From the NCBI GenBank assembly GCA_016213205.1, contig JACRAZ010000060.1, positions 206,764 through 270,763 on the forward strand: a stretch of 64,000 nt of DNA, read 5' to 3'. Below, in pieces: positions 1 to 11,954 of this stretch. The notes under the pieces are model-generated. The model worked only from the letters and a program-made list of their open reading frames with translations, had not been told where the DNA came from and made no database searches. The DNA is from Burkholderiales bacterium. Its GTDB lineage: Bacteria > Pseudomonadota > Gammaproteobacteria > Burkholderiales > Burkholderiaceae_C. Within the stretch, counting starts at the first letter, position 1. Each line of letters opens with the position of its first letter. Made by a program: the position numbers and the translations under genes.

Positions 1-335
1 TGGTTTTCGCGGGCGTGGTTGATCGAGTACTTCGGGATCTCGATCGTCACGTCCTGGTCGTCCAGGATGGCCTGGCAGCTCAGGCGCGACTGCGGCTCCA
101 GGCCCCAGGCACGGTCGAGCATGTCTTCCTCGCTCTCTTCGAGCTCGTTCAGCGACTCGAAGCCCTGGCGCACCACCACGTGACAAGTGGTGCAGGCACA
201 GCTCATCTCACAGGCATGCTCGATGGCGATGCCGTTCTCGAGCAGCGCCTCGCAGATCGAGGTGCCACGCGGCGCCTCGATCGTGTCGCCCTGCGGGCAG
301 AACTCCGGGTGAGGAAGGATCTTGATGACGGGCAT
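1..335 (-). CDS. fdx: ISC-type [2Fe-2S] ferredoxin, 3' end cut by the window edge
   Basis: Electron-donating ferredoxin of the ISC iron-sulfur assembly machinery in the cytoplasm. The start MPVIKILPHP is read from the ATG at 335. The four cluster ligands are visible as C42, C48, C51 (CEMSCACTTC region) and C87, the spacing of adrenodoxin-like Isc ferredoxins. The protein runs to the C-terminal INHAREN motif, so only the last codon or two and the stop lie outside the window. It is the last gene of the iscRSUA-hscBA-fdx operon and follows hscA by about 14 nt. Assignment is firm from motifs and position. Confidence 0.95.
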   Translation of the reverse strand, partial: MPVIKILPHPEFCPQGDTIEAPRGTSICEALLENGIAIEHACEMSCACTTCHVVVRQGFESLNELEESEEDMLDRAWGLEPQSRLSCQAILDDQDVTIEIPKYSINHAREN

Positions 336-349
336 CGTGCTGCCTTGGC

Positions 350-2206
<1,857 letters not shown>

Positions 2207-2225
2207 GGCTTGTTCTTGTCGGAAA

Positions 2226-2744
2226 TCAGGCGTCCAGCGCTTCGAGCCGGCGGTGGACGTCGTCGCGGAAACGGTGCACGAACATCAGCGCCCTCACCTG
2301 CCCCGCTGCGGCGGCGGCATCCTGCAGGTCGTCGAGTGTGCGGCGCAGTTCATCGACCAGCTGGCCCTCCTGGCGCGCCACCTCGTCGTCCAGGCGCTCC
2401 ACGGCGGCCAGGTCGGCTGCGTCATCCAGCGCCTCGCGCCACTGCATCTGCTGCATCAGGAAGGCCGGCGGCATGGCCGTGTTGTTCTCGGCATTGATCG
2501 GGGCGCCACGCAGCTCGCACAAGTAGGCCCCCCGTTGCAGTGGGTCCTTCAGGCGCCGGTAGGCCTCGTTCACCCGCACGGCCCACTGCATGGCCAGGCG
2601 CTGCGCAGCAGCGCCCTCGCTGGCAAAGCGGTCCGGGTGCACCTCGGCCTGCAATGCACGCCAGCGGGCGTCCAGCTCGTCGCGGTCCTGGGCGAAGCGC
2701 GGCGCCAGGCCGAACAGGGTGAAATCGTCGTCGTCGATCTTCAT
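2226..2744 (-). CDS. hscB: Fe-S assembly J-domain co-chaperone HscB
   Basis: Co-chaperone that stimulates HscA ATPase activity and delivers IscU to it. The 172-residue protein has an N-terminal J-domain with the diagnostic HPD in VHPDRFA (about residues 35-40). The C-terminal three-helix bundle binds IscU. It sits immediately upstream of hscA and downstream of a hairpin that separates it from iscA, so hscB-hscA-fdx may be expressed at a lower level than iscSUA. The start MKIDDDDF at 2744 gives the usual family length. Confidence 0.95.
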   Translation of the reverse strand: MKIDDDDFTLFGLAPRFAQDRDELDARWRALQAEVHPDRFASEGAAAQRLAMQWAVRVNEAYRRLKDPLQRGAYLCELRGAPINAENNTAMPPAFLMQQMQWREALDDAADLAAVERLDDEVARQEGQLVDELRRTLDDLQDAAAAAGQVRALMFVHRFRDDVHRRLEALDA

Positions 2745-2759
2745 GGGTTCTGCAAAACA

Positions 2760-2787
2760 AAGGCGCGGTTGAACAACACCGCGCCTT
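2760..2787 (-). terminator. Hairpin between iscA and hscB, possible attenuator/intrinsic terminator
   Basis: A perfect 10-bp inverted repeat (AAGGCGCGGT at 2760-2769, ACCGCGCCTT at 2778-2787) with an 8-nt loop. Read in the direction of the operon it is followed by TGTTTTGC, a short T-rich run. It lies in the 66-bp gap between the iscA stop and the hscB start, so it could partially terminate transcription or stabilise the 3' end of an iscRSUA message. The T-tract is interrupted, so read-through is expected. Confidence 0.6.
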
Positions 2788-2810
2788 GCTGCAAGAGCGG
2801 GACCAGGGGG

Positions 2811-3134
2811 TCAGACGCGGAACGACTCCCCGCAGCCGCAACGGTCCTTCTCGCGCGGATTGTGGAACTTGAAGCCCTCGTTCAGGCCTTCGCGCACGAA
2901 GTCGAGCTCGGTGCCGTCGATGTAGGGCAGGCTCTTCGGATCCACGAGCACCTTGACGCCATGGCCCTCGAAGACATGGTCCTCCGGCGCGATCTCGTCC
3001 GCGTATTCGAGCTTGTACGCAAGGCCCGAGCACCCGGTGGTCTTGACGCCCAGGCGCACGCCCACGCCCTTGCCGCGCTTGCTGATGTAGCGCGACACAT
3101 GCCGCGCCGCGGCCTCCGACAGGGTGACGGCCAT
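2811..3134 (-). CDS. iscA: A-type Fe-S carrier IscA
   Basis: A-type carrier that takes clusters (or iron) from IscU to apo-targets. The ATG at 3134 ([10 protein letters not shown]) gives 107 residues, the family's normal length. An upstream in-frame ATG at 3179 would add 15 residues unlike the family and overlap the iscU 3' end, so it was not chosen. The three conserved cysteines are C35 (TTGCSG), C99 and C101 (RCGCGES). It lies directly after iscU, with 4 nt between the iscU stop and this start. Confidence 0.96.
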   Translation of the reverse strand: MAVTLSEAAARHVSRYISKRGKGVGVRLGVKTTGCSGLAYKLEYADEIAPEDHVFEGHGVKVLVDPKSLPYIDGTELDFVREGLNEGFKFHNPREKDRCGCGESFRV

Positions 3135-3138
3135 GGGC

Positions 3139-3555
3139 TCAGCTCGCACGGGCCGCCTCGGCAGGCGCAGCTTCGCCATGCTTGGCCTGGTAGTCCTGCA
3201 CCGCGGCCTTGATCGCGTCCTCGGCCAGGATGGAGCAATGGATCTTCACCGGAGGCAGTGCCAGTTCCTCAGCAATCCTGGTGTTCTTGATCTCCAGCGC
3301 CTGATCCAGGGTCTTGCCCTTGACCCATTCGGTCACGAGCGAACTGGAGGCGATGGCCGACCCGCAGCCATAGGTCTTGAAGCGGGCGTCCTCGATCAGG
3401 CCGGTGGCCGGGTTGACCTTGATCTGCAGTTTCATCACGTCGCCGCAGGCCGGGGCTCCCACCATGCCGGTGCCCACCGTGTCGTCACCCTTCTCGAACG
3501 AGCCGACGTTGCGCGGGTTTTCGTAGTGGTCGATGACCTTGTCGCTGTATGCCAT
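3139..3555 (-). CDS. iscU: Fe-S cluster scaffold IscU
   Basis: Scaffold on which IscS-derived sulfide and iron form [2Fe-2S] and [4Fe-4S] clusters. Cluster ligands C37 (PACGD, with D39), C64 (TYGCGSA) and C107 are all present. The HscA-binding motif LPPVK lies just before C107. The protein has 138 residues, ending in a short Ala-rich tail (PAEAARAS) slightly longer than the E. coli protein. It is third in the operon, after iscS. Confidence 0.97.
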   Translation of the reverse strand: MAYSDKVIDHYENPRNVGSFEKGDDTVGTGMVGAPACGDVMKLQIKVNPATGLIEDARFKTYGCGSAIASSSLVTEWVKGKTLDQALEIKNTRIAEELALPPVKIHCSILAEDAIKAAVQDYQAKHGEAAPAEAARAS

Positions 3556-3571
3556 GTGAGTTCTCCAACGA

Positions 3572-4792
3572 TCAGTGCGCCGTCCATTGAATGGAGCTGA
3601 TGTCGATGCCGTCGCGGTACATCTCCCACAACGGCGACAGCTCGCGAAGTTTCGCCACGCGATCCTTCAAGGTGCTGACGGCATAGTCGATTTCTGCCTC
3701 GGTCGTGAAACGGCCGATCGTCATGCGCAGGCTTGAATGCGCGAGTTCGTCGCTGCGGCCCAGCGCGCGCAGCACATAGCTGGGTTCCAGGCTGGCGGAG
3801 GTGCAGGCCGAACCGGACGAGACCGCCAGGCCCTTGACACCCATGATCAGCGATTCGCCCTCGACGAAGTTGAACGAGATGTTCAGGTTGTGCGGCACCC
3901 GTCGCTCCAGGTCGCCGTTGATGAACACCTGCTCGATGTCGCTCAGCCCGTTGCGCAGCTTGTGGTGCAGCATGCGGACACGCTCGCTTTCGGTGCCCAT
4001 CTCTTCCTGGGCAATGCGGAAGGCTTCGCCCATGCCCACGATCTGGTGCGTCGGCAAGGTGCCCGAACGCATGCCGCGTTCGTGGCCGCCGCCGTGCATC
4101 TGGGCCTCCAGACGCACCCGCGGCTTGCGCCGCACATACAGTGCCCCGATGCCCTTGGGGCCATAGGTCTTGTGCGAGGCCAGGCTCATCAGGTCGACCG
4201 GCAACTGGCTGAGGTCGATCGCCACCTTGCCGGTGGCCTGGGCGGCGTCGACGTGGAAGATGATGCCGCGCTCGCGGCACAGCTTGCCGATCGTCTCGAT
4301 GTCCTGGATCACGCCGATTTCGTTGTTCACCATCATCACCGAGGCAAGGATGGTGTCCGGGCGCAGCGCGTCCTTGAAGCGGTCGAGGTCGAGCAGGCCG
4401 TCCTCCATCACGTCGAGGTAGGTGACCTCGAAGCCCTGGCGCTCCAGTTCGCGCATGGTGTCGAGCACGGCCTTGTGCTCGGTCTTGACGGTGATCAGGT
4501 GCTTGCCACGTGTCTTGTAGAAGTGCGCAGCACCCTTGAGCGCGAGGTTGTTCGATTCGGTGGCACCGGAGGTCCAGACGATCTCGCGCGGGTCGGCTCC
4601 GATCAGCGATGCCACCTGCTCGCGCGACTTCTCGACGATGGCCTCCGCCTCCCAACCCCAGGCATGGCTGCGCGAGGCCGGATTGCCGAAGTGTTCACGC
4701 AGCCAAGGGATCATCGCGTCGACGACGCGCGGGTCCACCGGCGTGGTCGCGCCATAGTCCAGGTAGATCGGGAAGTGCGGGGTCATGGTCAC
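3572..4792 (-). CDS. iscS: Cysteine desulfurase IscS
   Basis: PLP enzyme that converts L-cysteine to alanine plus a persulfide, supplying sulfur for Fe-S clusters, tRNA thiolation and other cofactors. The 406-residue class V aminotransferase fold begins [12 protein letters not shown]. The PLP lysine is in [10 protein letters not shown], and the catalytic persulfide cysteine is in the loop SSGSACTSA. The [10 protein letters not shown] segment near the C-terminus is also typical. The start is at 4792, 23 nt after the iscR stop. Assignment is certain from motifs and operon context. Confidence 0.98.
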   Translation of the reverse strand: MTMTPHFPIYLDYGATTPVDPRVVDAMIPWLREHFGNPASRSHAWGWEAEAIVEKSREQVASLIGADPREIVWTSGATESNNLALKGAAHFYKTRGKHLITVKTEHKAVLDTMRELERQGFEVTYLDVMEDGLLDLDRFKDALRPDTILASVMMVNNEIGVIQDIETIGKLCRERGIIFHVDAAQATGKVAIDLSQLPVDLMSLASHKTYGPKGIGALYVRRKPRVRLEAQMHGGGHERGMRSGTLPTHQIVGMGEAFRIAQEEMGTESERVRMLHHKLRNGLSDIEQVFINGDLERRVPHNLNISFNFVEGESLIMGVKGLAVSSGSACTSASLEPSYVLRALGRSDELAHSSLRMTIGRFTTEAEIDYAVSTLKDRVAKLRELSPLWEMYRDGIDISSIQWTAH

Positions 4793-4815
4793 GGACGGAA
4801 TGTGGGTCGGAAAGG

Positions 4816-5349
4816 TTACTTCGAGAGTGCGCTGCCCAGGGCGAACACCGAGTTCGGTGCGGTGACCTTGATCGGTTTGACCACCGGCACATTCGAGATC
4901 GCACGCTTGATCGGTGCCTCCTCGATCGAGACGCCCTTGGCGAGCTGGTCCTCGACCAGCTTCTTAAGCGAGATCGAATCGAGGTACTCGATCATCTTCT
5001 GATTGAGGCTTGACCACAGGTCGTGCGTCATGCAGCGGCCCGCGTCCTCACCCATGCAGTTTTCCTTGCCGCCGCAACCCGTGGCATCGATGGGCTCGTC
5101 GACGGCGACGATGATGTCGGCCACCGTGATCTCGTCGGCCCGCCGTCCCAACGAATACCCGCCACCGGGACCGCGGGTGCTCTCGACCAGCTCATGCCGG
5201 CGCAGCTTGCCGAACAACTGCTCGAGGTAAGACAACGAGATCTGCTGTCGCTGGCTGATGGCGGCCAGGGCAACCGGGCCGTTGTTCGAGCGCAGGGCCA
5301 GATCGATCATCGCGGTAACGGCAAATCGGCCTTTGGTGGTCAGACGCAT
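4816..5349 (-). CDS. iscR: Fe-S-responsive Rrf2-family regulator IscR
   Basis: Transcription regulator that senses Fe-S status and represses the isc operon when it carries a [2Fe-2S] cluster. The start [10 protein letters not shown] at 5349 yields 177 residues. A longer frame upstream has no resemblance to the family. An N-terminal winged helix is followed by the cluster loop with C92, C98, C106 and H109. The second spacing is two residues longer than in E. coli (C92, C98, C104). The first gene of the operon is thus the autoregulator, and a candidate IscR palindrome lies about 140 bp upstream. Confidence 0.96.
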   Translation of the reverse strand: MRLTTKGRFAVTAMIDLALRSNNGPVALAAISQRQQISLSYLEQLFGKLRRHELVESTRGPGGGYSLGRRADEITVADIIVAVDEPIDATGCGGKENCMGEDAGRCMTHDLWSSLNQKMIEYLDSISLKKLVEDQLAKGVSIEEAPIKRAISNVPVVKPIKVTAPNSVFALGSALSK

Positions 5350-5476
5350 GGATGGTTCTCCTGAGTGCTCGCGGCGATGCCGCAGTACGGCAAGCAGCCA
5401 GCGTGTCCGCTGCCAGGCCGCGCCCGTTCGGCGGCTGCAACCCGACATCGCAGCCGTTATCCGACTGCTGTTGTCA

Positions 5477-5507
5477 AGTATAACTGAAGCCGACTGATTT
5501 GGTCGGC
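5477..5507 (-). promoter_or_regulatory. Candidate isc promoter with IscR-type operator
   Basis: On the minus strand, the -10-like TATACT (5482 to 5477) lies just downstream of the imperfect palindrome GCCGAC-CAAATCA-GTCGGC (5507 to 5489). The arrangement resembles type 1 IscR sites, which overlap the -35 region of iscR promoters. Using CCGACC as a poor -35 gives an 18-bp spacer. No other promoter is evident in the 164-bp gap to the phosphatase gene. The match to IscR sites is by eye. Confidence 0.55.
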
Positions 5508-5513
5508 AATAGC

Positions 5514-6002
5514 TCAGGAAGTTCCCAGCAGACGGCGTTGCAGCGAGACGACCAGGCCCTCGCATGCCGGCTCGATCAGGTCGAGCACACGCTCGAAACC
5601 GGCCGGGGCGCCGTAGTACGGATCGGGTACTTCGCGCAGGCCCAGCGAAGGTGCCCCCATTTCCAGCAGCAGCCCCAGGCGATGGTGCTCACCCGGTGGG
5701 CATTGATTGGACAAGTGCTCGAGATTGTCCAGGTCCATGGCCAACAGGAGATCAAAGCGCTCGAAGTCCTTGACCACCAGGCGACGCGACCGGATGCGGC
5801 TGAGGTCATAGCCCCGGCGCGCCGCGGCCGCCACGGCACGTGCGTCTGGCGCCCCCCCACGTTCCCCGTGCGTGCCTGCAGAGCCGACCTCGACATGCCG
5901 CTCAAGCCCGGCCTTGGCAAGCTTTGTGCGCAGCACGGCCTCGGCCGTGGGTGATCGGCAAATGTTGCCCAGGCACACCATCAGGACTCGGGTTCGGATC
6001 AA
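5514..6002 (-). CDS. Low-molecular-weight protein-tyrosine-phosphatase
   Basis: Small cytoplasmic phosphatase acting through a cysteinyl-phosphate. The P-loop CX5RS is seen in VCLGNICRSPTAE, and the general-acid aspartate is in DPYYG near the C-terminus. Two starts are possible. The TTG at 6002 gives 162 residues and keeps the first beta strand (MIRTRVLMVCLGN), matching the family better. The ATG at 5981 gives 155 residues but truncates that strand. Neither has a strong ribosome-binding site. It lies just upstream of, and on the same strand as, iscR, with no obvious functional link. Substrate unknown. Confidence 0.85.
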   Translation of the reverse strand: MIRTRVLMVCLGNICRSPTAEAVLRTKLAKAGLERHVEVGSAGTHGERGGAPDARAVAAAARRGYDLSRIRSRRLVVKDFERFDLLLAMDLDNLEHLSNQCPPGEHHRLGLLLEMGAPSLGLREVPDPYYGAPAGFERVLDLIEPACEGLVVSLQRRLLGTS

Positions 6003-6181
6003 TTTGCAGCCGTCATGCGGTCGATTCAACCGAGCAGGATAGCGCACCGCGAGCGTCGTCACTGCCTGCAGGCAGAGAACACACGACGCGGTCGCCAGTG
6101 CCGTCAGCTGACGCCGGCCGGTCACCGCCTCGCCTCAAGCGTGAACTTCAGCGCGTGTGCAGATGCCCCGGCAGGACGCGC

Positions 6182-8281
6182 TCAACGCACCAGCGGCACC
6201 ACGTTCGCATCGTGGCTGCCGCCTGCGCCGAACGCCTGCTCGCGCAGCAGCGCCAGTTGGTCGCGCACCCGGGCCGCCTTCTCGAACTCCAGGTTCTTCG
6301 CGTGCTCGAGCATCTGCTTCTCGAGTTGCTTGATGCGCTTGGCCAGGTCCTTCTCGGAGAGCAGTTCGCCGGCGGCGGCCTCCACCAGGCCGCTGACCTT
6401 GCTCTTGTCGTCCTGCGCATTGACGATGCCGTCGATCATCTCCTTGACCTGCTTGGTCACGCTGCGCGGCACGATGCCCAGCCGCTCGTTGTGCTCGATC
6501 TGCTTCTGGCGTCGCCGCTCCGTCTCGCCGATGGCCTTCGCCATCGAGTCGGTCATCCGGTCTGCATACAGGATCGCGCGGCCGTTCACGTGGCGGGCAG
6601 CCCGTCCGATCGTCTGGATCAGGCTGCGTTCGGCACGCAGGAAGCCTTCCTTGTCGGCGTCGAGGATCGCCACCAGCGAGACCTCCGGGATGTCCAGCCC
6701 CTCGCGCAGCAGGTTGATGCCCACGAGCACGTCGAACACGCCCAGCCGCAGGTCGCGGATGATCTCCACCCGCTCGACGGTGTCCACATCCGAGTGCAGG
6801 TAGCGCACCTTGACGCCGTTGTCGGTGAGGTAGTCGGTCAGCTGCTCGGCCATGCGCTTGGTGAGCGTGGTGATCAGCACGCGTTCGTGGATCTCCACGC
6901 GTTCGCGGATCTCCTGCAGCACGTCGTCCACCTGGTGCGTGGCGGGCCGCACCTCGACCAGCGGGTCGACCAGCCCGGTGGGCCGCACCAGCTGCTCCAC
7001 CACCTGGCCCGCATGCTGCTGCTCGTAGGCCGCGGGCGTGGCCGAGACGAAGATGGCCTGGCGCATCTTGCGTTCGAACTCCTCGAACTTCAACGGCCGG
7101 TTGTCCAGCGCGCTGGGCAGGCGGAAGCCGTAGTCCACCAGCACCGTCTTGCGCGCCCGGTCGCCGTTGAACATGCCCCCGAGCTGGCCGATCAGCACGT
7201 GGCTCTCGTCGAGGAACATGATCGCATCCGGCGGCAGGTAGTCCACCAGCGTGGGCGGCGGATCGCCGGGCTTCGCGCCCGAGAGGTGCCGCGTGTAGTT
7301 CTCGATGCCCTTGCAGTGGCCCACCTCCTGCATCATCTCGAGGTCGAAGCGGGTGCGTTGCTCCAGGCGCTGGGCCTCCACCAGCTTGCCCGCGGCCACC
7401 AGTTCGGCCACACGCTCGCGCAGCTCGATCTTGATGGTCTCCACCGCCGCCAGCACACGCTCGCGCGGCGTCACGTAGTGGCTGGACGGGTAGATCGTGA
7501 AGCGCGGCACCTTCTGCCTCACGCGGCCGGTGAGCGGGTCCAGCAGGGAGAGGCTCTCGATCTCGTCGTCGAACAGCTCGATGCGCACCGCCAGCTCGCT
7601 GTGTTCGGCCGGAAACACATCGATCGTGTCGCCGCGCACGCGGAAGCTGCCGCGCGAGAAATCGGTCTCGTTGCGGCTGTACTGCATGCGGATGAGCTGC
7701 GCGATCACGTCGCGCTGGCCGATCTTGTCGCCCACGCGCACGATGAACCGCATCTGGGTGTAGTCCTCGGGCTTGCCGATGCCGTAGATGGCGCTCACGC
7801 TGGCCACGATCACCGTGTCGCGCCGCTCGAGCACGCTCTTGGTGGCGCTCAGGCGCATCTGCTCGATGTGCTCGTTGATCGACGAGTCCTTCTCGATGAA
7901 CAGGTCGCGCTGCGGTACGTAGGCCTCGGGCTGGTAGTAGTCGTAATAGCTGACGAAGTACTCGACCGCATTCTTCGGAAAGAACTCGCGGAACTCGCTG
8001 TACAGCTGCGCGGCCAGCGTCTTGTTGGGCGCGAACACGATGGCCGGGCGCCCCAGCCGGGCGATCACGTTGGCCATCGTGAAGGTCTTGCCCGAGCCGG
8101 TCACGCCCAGCAGCGTCTGGTAGGCCAGCCCGTCGTGCACGCCCTCGACCAGCTGCTCGATGGCCCGCGGCTGGTCGCCCGCCGGCGGGTAGGGCTGGAA
8201 CAACTGGAACGGCGAATCCGGGTAGCTGACGAACTCGCCCTGCTGCGGCGCCGCGCTCCCCACTTCGACAAGTTCGGTCAT
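6182..8281 (-). CDS. uvrB: Excinuclease ABC subunit B
   Basis: Damage-verification helicase-like subunit of nucleotide excision repair. It loads from UvrA2B2 and recruits UvrC. The 699-residue protein carries the Walker [11 protein letters not shown], the beta-hairpin region [12 protein letters not shown], the DEAD-like FLDESHV, and helicase motifs V and VI ([19 protein letters not shown]). A C-terminal UVR domain for UvrC contact is present ([13 protein letters not shown]). The start MTELVEVG at 8281 is the plausible one. No clear LexA box is visible in the 158-bp divergent spacer to the aminotransferase. Confidence 0.98.
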   Translation of the reverse strand: MTELVEVGSAAPQQGEFVSYPDSPFQLFQPYPPAGDQPRAIEQLVEGVHDGLAYQTLLGVTGSGKTFTMANVIARLGRPAIVFAPNKTLAAQLYSEFREFFPKNAVEYFVSYYDYYQPEAYVPQRDLFIEKDSSINEHIEQMRLSATKSVLERRDTVIVASVSAIYGIGKPEDYTQMRFIVRVGDKIGQRDVIAQLIRMQYSRNETDFSRGSFRVRGDTIDVFPAEHSELAVRIELFDDEIESLSLLDPLTGRVRQKVPRFTIYPSSHYVTPRERVLAAVETIKIELRERVAELVAAGKLVEAQRLEQRTRFDLEMMQEVGHCKGIENYTRHLSGAKPGDPPPTLVDYLPPDAIMFLDESHVLIGQLGGMFNGDRARKTVLVDYGFRLPSALDNRPLKFEEFERKMRQAIFVSATPAAYEQQHAGQVVEQLVRPTGLVDPLVEVRPATHQVDDVLQEIRERVEIHERVLITTLTKRMAEQLTDYLTDNGVKVRYLHSDVDTVERVEIIRDLRLGVFDVLVGINLLREGLDIPEVSLVAILDADKEGFLRAERSLIQTIGRAARHVNGRAILYADRMTDSMAKAIGETERRRQKQIEHNERLGIVPRSVTKQVKEMIDGIVNAQDDKSKVSGLVEAAAGELLSEKDLAKRIKQLEKQMLEHAKNLEFEKAARVRDQLALLREQAFGAGGSHDANVVPLVR

Positions 8282-8439
8282 CGGGTTATCCCTGAACGTC
8301 TAAAATCCGACACGCCGTGGGGCTGCCCCTGGGCTGCGCGGTCAATCCGACAGCGTAGCGCAGCAGCTCGCGGCCTGCAGCCTCCCCCACCCTCCAGCCC
8401 ACCGGGCTGCTGCCACCCTTCTGACAGGACGCTTTCCAC

Positions 8440-9636
8440 ATGACGCTCTTCGCCGCCGTCGACATGGCCCCGCGCGACCCGATCCTGGGCCTGAACGAGC
8501 AATTCAATGCCGACACCAACCCGGCCAAGGTCAACCTCGGCGTCGGCGTGTACTTCGACGACAACGGCAAGCTGCCGCTGCTGCAATGCGTGCAGGCCGC
8601 CGAGAAGCAGCTGGTCGAGGCCACCAAGCCGCGCGGCTACCTGCCGATCGACGGCATTGCGGCCTACGACAAGGCCGTGCAAGGCCTGGTGTTCGGCGCC
8701 GGCAGCGCCGTGCTGCGCGATGGCCGCGTGGCCACCGTGCAGGCGCTGGGCGGCACCGGCGGCCTGAAGGTGGGCGCCGATTTCCTGAAGCGGCTGAACC
8801 CGGCCGCCAAGGTGCTGATCAGCGACCCGAGCTGGGAGAACCACCGCGCGCTGTTCACCAACGCCGGCTTCGTGGTCGAGAGCTATCCGTACTACGACGC
8901 CGAGAACCGCGGCATCCGCTTCGACGCCATGCTCGCGGCGCTGAACGCGGCACCGGCGGGCACCATCGTGGTGCTGCACGCCTGCTGCCACAACCCCACC
9001 GGCTACGACATCACCCCCGCCCAGTGGGACCAGGTGGTCACCACGCTGAAGGCCCGCCAGCTGGTGCCCTTCCTCGACATGGCCTACCAGGGCTTCGGCG
9101 ACGGCATCGCCGAGGACGGCGCCGTGGTGCAGCAGTTCCTTGCATCGGGCCAGGACTTCTTCGTCTCGACCTCGTTCTCGAAGAGCTTCTCGCTCTACGG
9201 CGAACGTGTTGGCGCACTGAGCGTGGTGTGCGAGACCAAGGATGAAGCGGCGCGCGTGCTGTCGCAGCTGAAGATCGTGATCCGCACCAACTACTCGAAC
9301 CCGCCCACCCATGGGGCCCAGGTGGTGGCCACGGTGCTGGAAACCCCGGCGCTGCGCGCCATGTGGGAAGAAGAGCTGGCCGGCATGCGCGTTCGCATCA
9401 AGCAGATGCGAACGCTGCTGGCCGAGAAGCTGGCCTCCGCGGGCGTGAAGCAGGATTTCAGCTTCATCACGCGCCAGCGTGGCATGTTCAGCTATTCCGG
9501 CCTGAGCCAGGCCCAGATGCAGCGCTTGCGCAGCGAGTTCGGCGTCTATGGCGTCGATTCGGGCCGCATCTGCGTGGCCGCGCTCAACACCAAGAACATC
9601 GACCACGTGGTCGCCTCGATCGCCAAGGTGCTTTGA
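8440..9636 (+). CDS. tyrB: Aromatic/aspartate aminotransferase (class I)
   Basis: PLP-dependent transaminase interconverting aromatic amino acids or aspartate with their 2-oxo acids. The 398 residues are the family length. N-terminal MAPRDPILGLNEQF and VNLGVGVYFDD are typical of the AspC/TyrB branch. The PLP lysine is in SFSKSFSLYGERVG, the carboxylate-binding arginine region is near QRGMFSY, and NPTGYD binds cofactor. Sequence alone does not settle AspC versus TyrB preference. The betaproteobacterial members annotated as aromatic aminotransferases look most like this. The gene is monocistronic and closed by a strong terminator. Confidence 0.88.
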   Translation: MTLFAAVDMAPRDPILGLNEQFNADTNPAKVNLGVGVYFDDNGKLPLLQCVQAAEKQLVEATKPRGYLPIDGIAAYDKAVQGLVFGAGSAVLRDGRVATVQALGGTGGLKVGADFLKRLNPAAKVLISDPSWENHRALFTNAGFVVESYPYYDAENRGIRFDAMLAALNAAPAGTIVVLHACCHNPTGYDITPAQWDQVVTTLKARQLVPFLDMAYQGFGDGIAEDGAVVQQFLASGQDFFVSTSFSKSFSLYGERVGALSVVCETKDEAARVLSQLKIVIRTNYSNPPTHGAQVVATVLETPALRAMWEEELAGMRVRIKQMRTLLAEKLASAGVKQDFSFITRQRGMFSYSGLSQAQMQRLRSEFGVYGVDSGRICVAALNTKNIDHVVASIAKVL

Positions 9637-9660
9637 CAGGCCCCACGCCCGATACCCACA

Positions 9661-9685
9661 AAGCCCGGCTTGCCGGGCTTTTTTT
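9661..9685 (+). terminator. Rho-independent terminator after the aminotransferase
   Basis: Stem AAGCCCGG / CCGGGCTT with a CTTG loop (9661-9680), followed by an unbroken run of T to about 9685. It is 25 nt after the aminotransferase stop codon. Confidence 0.9.
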
Positions 9686-9930
9686 CTGGCCGCGCACACC
9701 AATCTTGTCGCCTGCGAGACAGCGCCGGACAAATGGGCGGCCAGAGTACGTGTTTTTCCGTAATCGGTCCGGCTGGGCAAGACGAGGATGCAAGGGTTAC
9801 CATCCGTCATTGCTGCAGCGCACAAAAGAGCCGGAAATCCACGGCCGGCGTCAGGGAGTGTTCAGCCGATCAAGCACATGATGTTCGGATCCAGGGGGCT
9901 TCACGCCTCGACCAGCGGAGCGATCTCGCC

Positions 9931-11253
9931 ATGCTTTACCAGATCTACGAAACCCAACGTGCGCTGATGGCGCCGTTCTCCGAGTTCGCCAGCGCCTCCT
10001 CGAAGCTGTACAACCACCCGTTGTCGCCGTTCTCGCACACGCCGATGGCTCAGCGCGTGTCGGCCGGGCTGGACCTGATGCACCGGCTGGCCAAGGACTA
10101 CGAGAAGCCCGAATTCGACATCCGCAGTGCCCTGGTGGATGGTGTCGAGGTCGCTGTGCAGGAGCAGGTGCCGATCACCAAGCCCTTCTGCCGCCTGCTG
10201 CGTTTCAAGCGCTTCACCGACAACGGGCCGGTGCTCGAGAAGATGAAGACCCAGCCCACCGTGCTGGTGGTGGCGCCCTTGTCCGGCCACCACTCCACGC
10301 TGCTGCGCGACACGGTGAAGATGCTGCTGCAGGACCACAAGGTCTTCATCACCGACTGGACCGACGCGCGCACCGTGCCGGTGGAAGAAGGCCCGTTTCA
10401 CCTGAACGACTACGTGGCCTATGTGCAGGAGTTCATCCGCTACATCGGCCCCGAGGTCAACGTGATTTCGGTGTGCCAGCCCACGGTGCCGGTGCTGGCC
10501 GCCGTCTCGGTGATGGCCACGCATGGCGAGTTCACGCCACGCACGCTCACGATGATGGGTGGCCCGATCGACGCCCGCCGCTCGCCCACCGCGGTGAACA
10601 ACCTGGCGATGAACAAGAGCTTCGAGTGGTTCGAGAACAACGTGATCTACCGCGTGCCGCCGAACTTCGCCGGCGCGGGCCGGCGCGTGTACCCGGGCTT
10701 CCTGCAGCACACCGGCTTCGTCGCGATGAACCCGGACCGCCATCTCTCGTCGCACTACGACTACTTCCTCGACCTGATCCGGGGTGACGACGACTCCGCC
10801 GATGCCCACCGCCAGTTCTACGACGAATACAACGCGGTGCTGGACATGCCGGCCGAGTACTACCTCGAGACCATCAAGACCGTGTTCCAGGAGTTTGCGC
10901 TCGTGAACGGCACCTGGGATGTGGACGGCACGCTGGTGCGGCCGCAGGACATCACCACCAGTGCGCTGATGACGGTGGAAGGCGAGCTCGACGACATCTC
11001 CGGCGCCGGCCAGACCAAGGCCGCGCACGAGCTGTGCACCGGCATCCCGAAGGATCGCCAGTTCCACTACGACGTGGAGGGCGCAGGCCACTACGGCATC
11101 TTCTCCGGCCGCCGCTGGCGCGAGAAGGTGTACCCCGAGATCAAGGGCTTCATCGCCCGCTTCAACCAGCCTGAGGAACGCATCGACCTCGGCGCCCCGA
11201 AGGGCCCGGCACGCAAGTCCACAAACGGGAAGGGTGCAACCCGAAAGGGATAA
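9931..11253 (+). CDS. phaZ: Intracellular polyhydroxybutyrate depolymerase
   Basis: Hydrolyses amorphous intracellular PHB granules to mobilise stored carbon. The ATG at 9931 ([13 protein letters not shown]) gives 440 residues, fitting the PhaZ1 type of Cupriavidus. The catalytic cysteine is C182 in [11 protein letters not shown], replacing the serine of extracellular lipase-box enzymes. A C-terminal histidine lies in [10 protein letters not shown]. The end ([17 protein letters not shown]) is basic and could contact granule or nucleoid. About 290 bp of untranslated sequence precede it. No phaC or phasin is nearby, so it is an isolated member of the PHA system. Confidence 0.92.
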   Translation: MLYQIYETQRALMAPFSEFASASSKLYNHPLSPFSHTPMAQRVSAGLDLMHRLAKDYEKPEFDIRSALVDGVEVAVQEQVPITKPFCRLLRFKRFTDNGPVLEKMKTQPTVLVVAPLSGHHSTLLRDTVKMLLQDHKVFITDWTDARTVPVEEGPFHLNDYVAYVQEFIRYIGPEVNVISVCQPTVPVLAAVSVMATHGEFTPRTLTMMGGPIDARRSPTAVNNLAMNKSFEWFENNVIYRVPPNFAGAGRRVYPGFLQHTGFVAMNPDRHLSSHYDYFLDLIRGDDDSADAHRQFYDEYNAVLDMPAEYYLETIKTVFQEFALVNGTWDVDGTLVRPQDITTSALMTVEGELDDISGAGQTKAAHELCTGIPKDRQFHYDVEGAGHYGIFSGRRWREKVYPEIKGFIARFNQPEERIDLGAPKGPARKSTNGKGATRKG

Positions 11254-11261
11254 TCCCGGCG

Positions 11262-11954
11262 GTGAGTTCCGCCGCCATCATCCCCATCGCCGTCGCGCTG
11301 GCCGAGCGCATCGACGCCGCGCTGCCACAGACGCAGTGCACGCGCTGCGGCTACCCGGATTGCCGGCACTACGCCGAAGCCATTGCCTGCGGCGAGGCCG
11401 GCATCAACCGCTGCCCGCCGGGCGGCGCACAAGGCATCGAGCGACTGGCGCAGATCACCGGCCAGCCCGTGACCGCGCTGGACCCCACCCATGGCAGCGA
11501 AGGCCCGCTGCAACTGGCCGTGATCGACGAGGCCTGGTGCATCGGCTGCACGCTGTGCATCAAGGCCTGTCCCGTGGATTGCATCATCGGCGCTTCCAAG
11601 CGCATGCACACGGTGATCGACGACCTGTGCACCGGCTGCGAGTTGTGCGTGCCGGTGTGCCCGGTGGACTGCATCGCGATGGTGCCGGTGAGCGGCGAGC
11701 GCCACGGCTGGGACGCCTGGTCGCCTGGCCAGGCGGCCACCGCCCGCGATCGCTACACCTTCCACCAGATGCGCATCGAACGCGACAAGCGCGAGAACGA
11801 CGAACGCCTGGCCGCCAAGGCCGCGGCCAAGCTGGCCGACCTGGAGAACCAGACCCGGCTCACCGACCCCGAGGCCATCGCGGCCAAGCGTGCCGTGATC
11901 GAGGCGGCGCTGGCCCGGGCCCGCGCGCGCACGCCTGGAGGTGAGGACTCGTGA
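11262..11954 (+). CDS. RnfB/RsxB-like polyferredoxin, stand-alone
   Basis: Protein of 230 residues with an N-terminal Fe-S motif ([12 protein letters not shown], then C in NRCPPGG), as in the RnfB Fe4 domain, then two [4Fe-4S] ferredoxin motifs ([15 protein letters not shown] and [15 protein letters not shown]). Unlike canonical RnfB it has no N-terminal membrane helix, and no other rnf genes are present. The C-terminus (about 165-230) is a charged helical extension rich in Ala, Lys and Glu. The start is a GTG at 11262, 8 nt after phaZ. It overlaps the next gene by GTGA. A role as soluble electron carrier, perhaps for the coupled endonuclease III cluster, is inference. Confidence 0.85.
   Translation: MSSAAIIPIAVALAERIDAALPQTQCTRCGYPDCRHYAEAIACGEAGINRCPPGGAQGIERLAQITGQPVTALDPTHGSEGPLQLAVIDEAWCIGCTLCIKACPVDCIIGASKRMHTVIDDLCTGCELCVPVCPVDCIAMVPVSGERHGWDAWSPGQAATARDRYTFHQMRIERDKRENDERLAAKAAAKLADLENQTRLTDPEAIAAKRAVIEAALARARARTPGGEDS

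Noticed and set aside
8282..8439. LexA-type operator in the uvrB/aminotransferase spacer
   Set aside because: I looked for CTGT-N8-ACAG and found only isolated half-site resemblance, so SOS control of uvrB is not supported here.
8278..9825. 515-codon open frame antisense to the aminotransferase
   Set aside because: Low-complexity composition rich in His, Gly and Ala, and no start signal. The sense gene is unambiguous.
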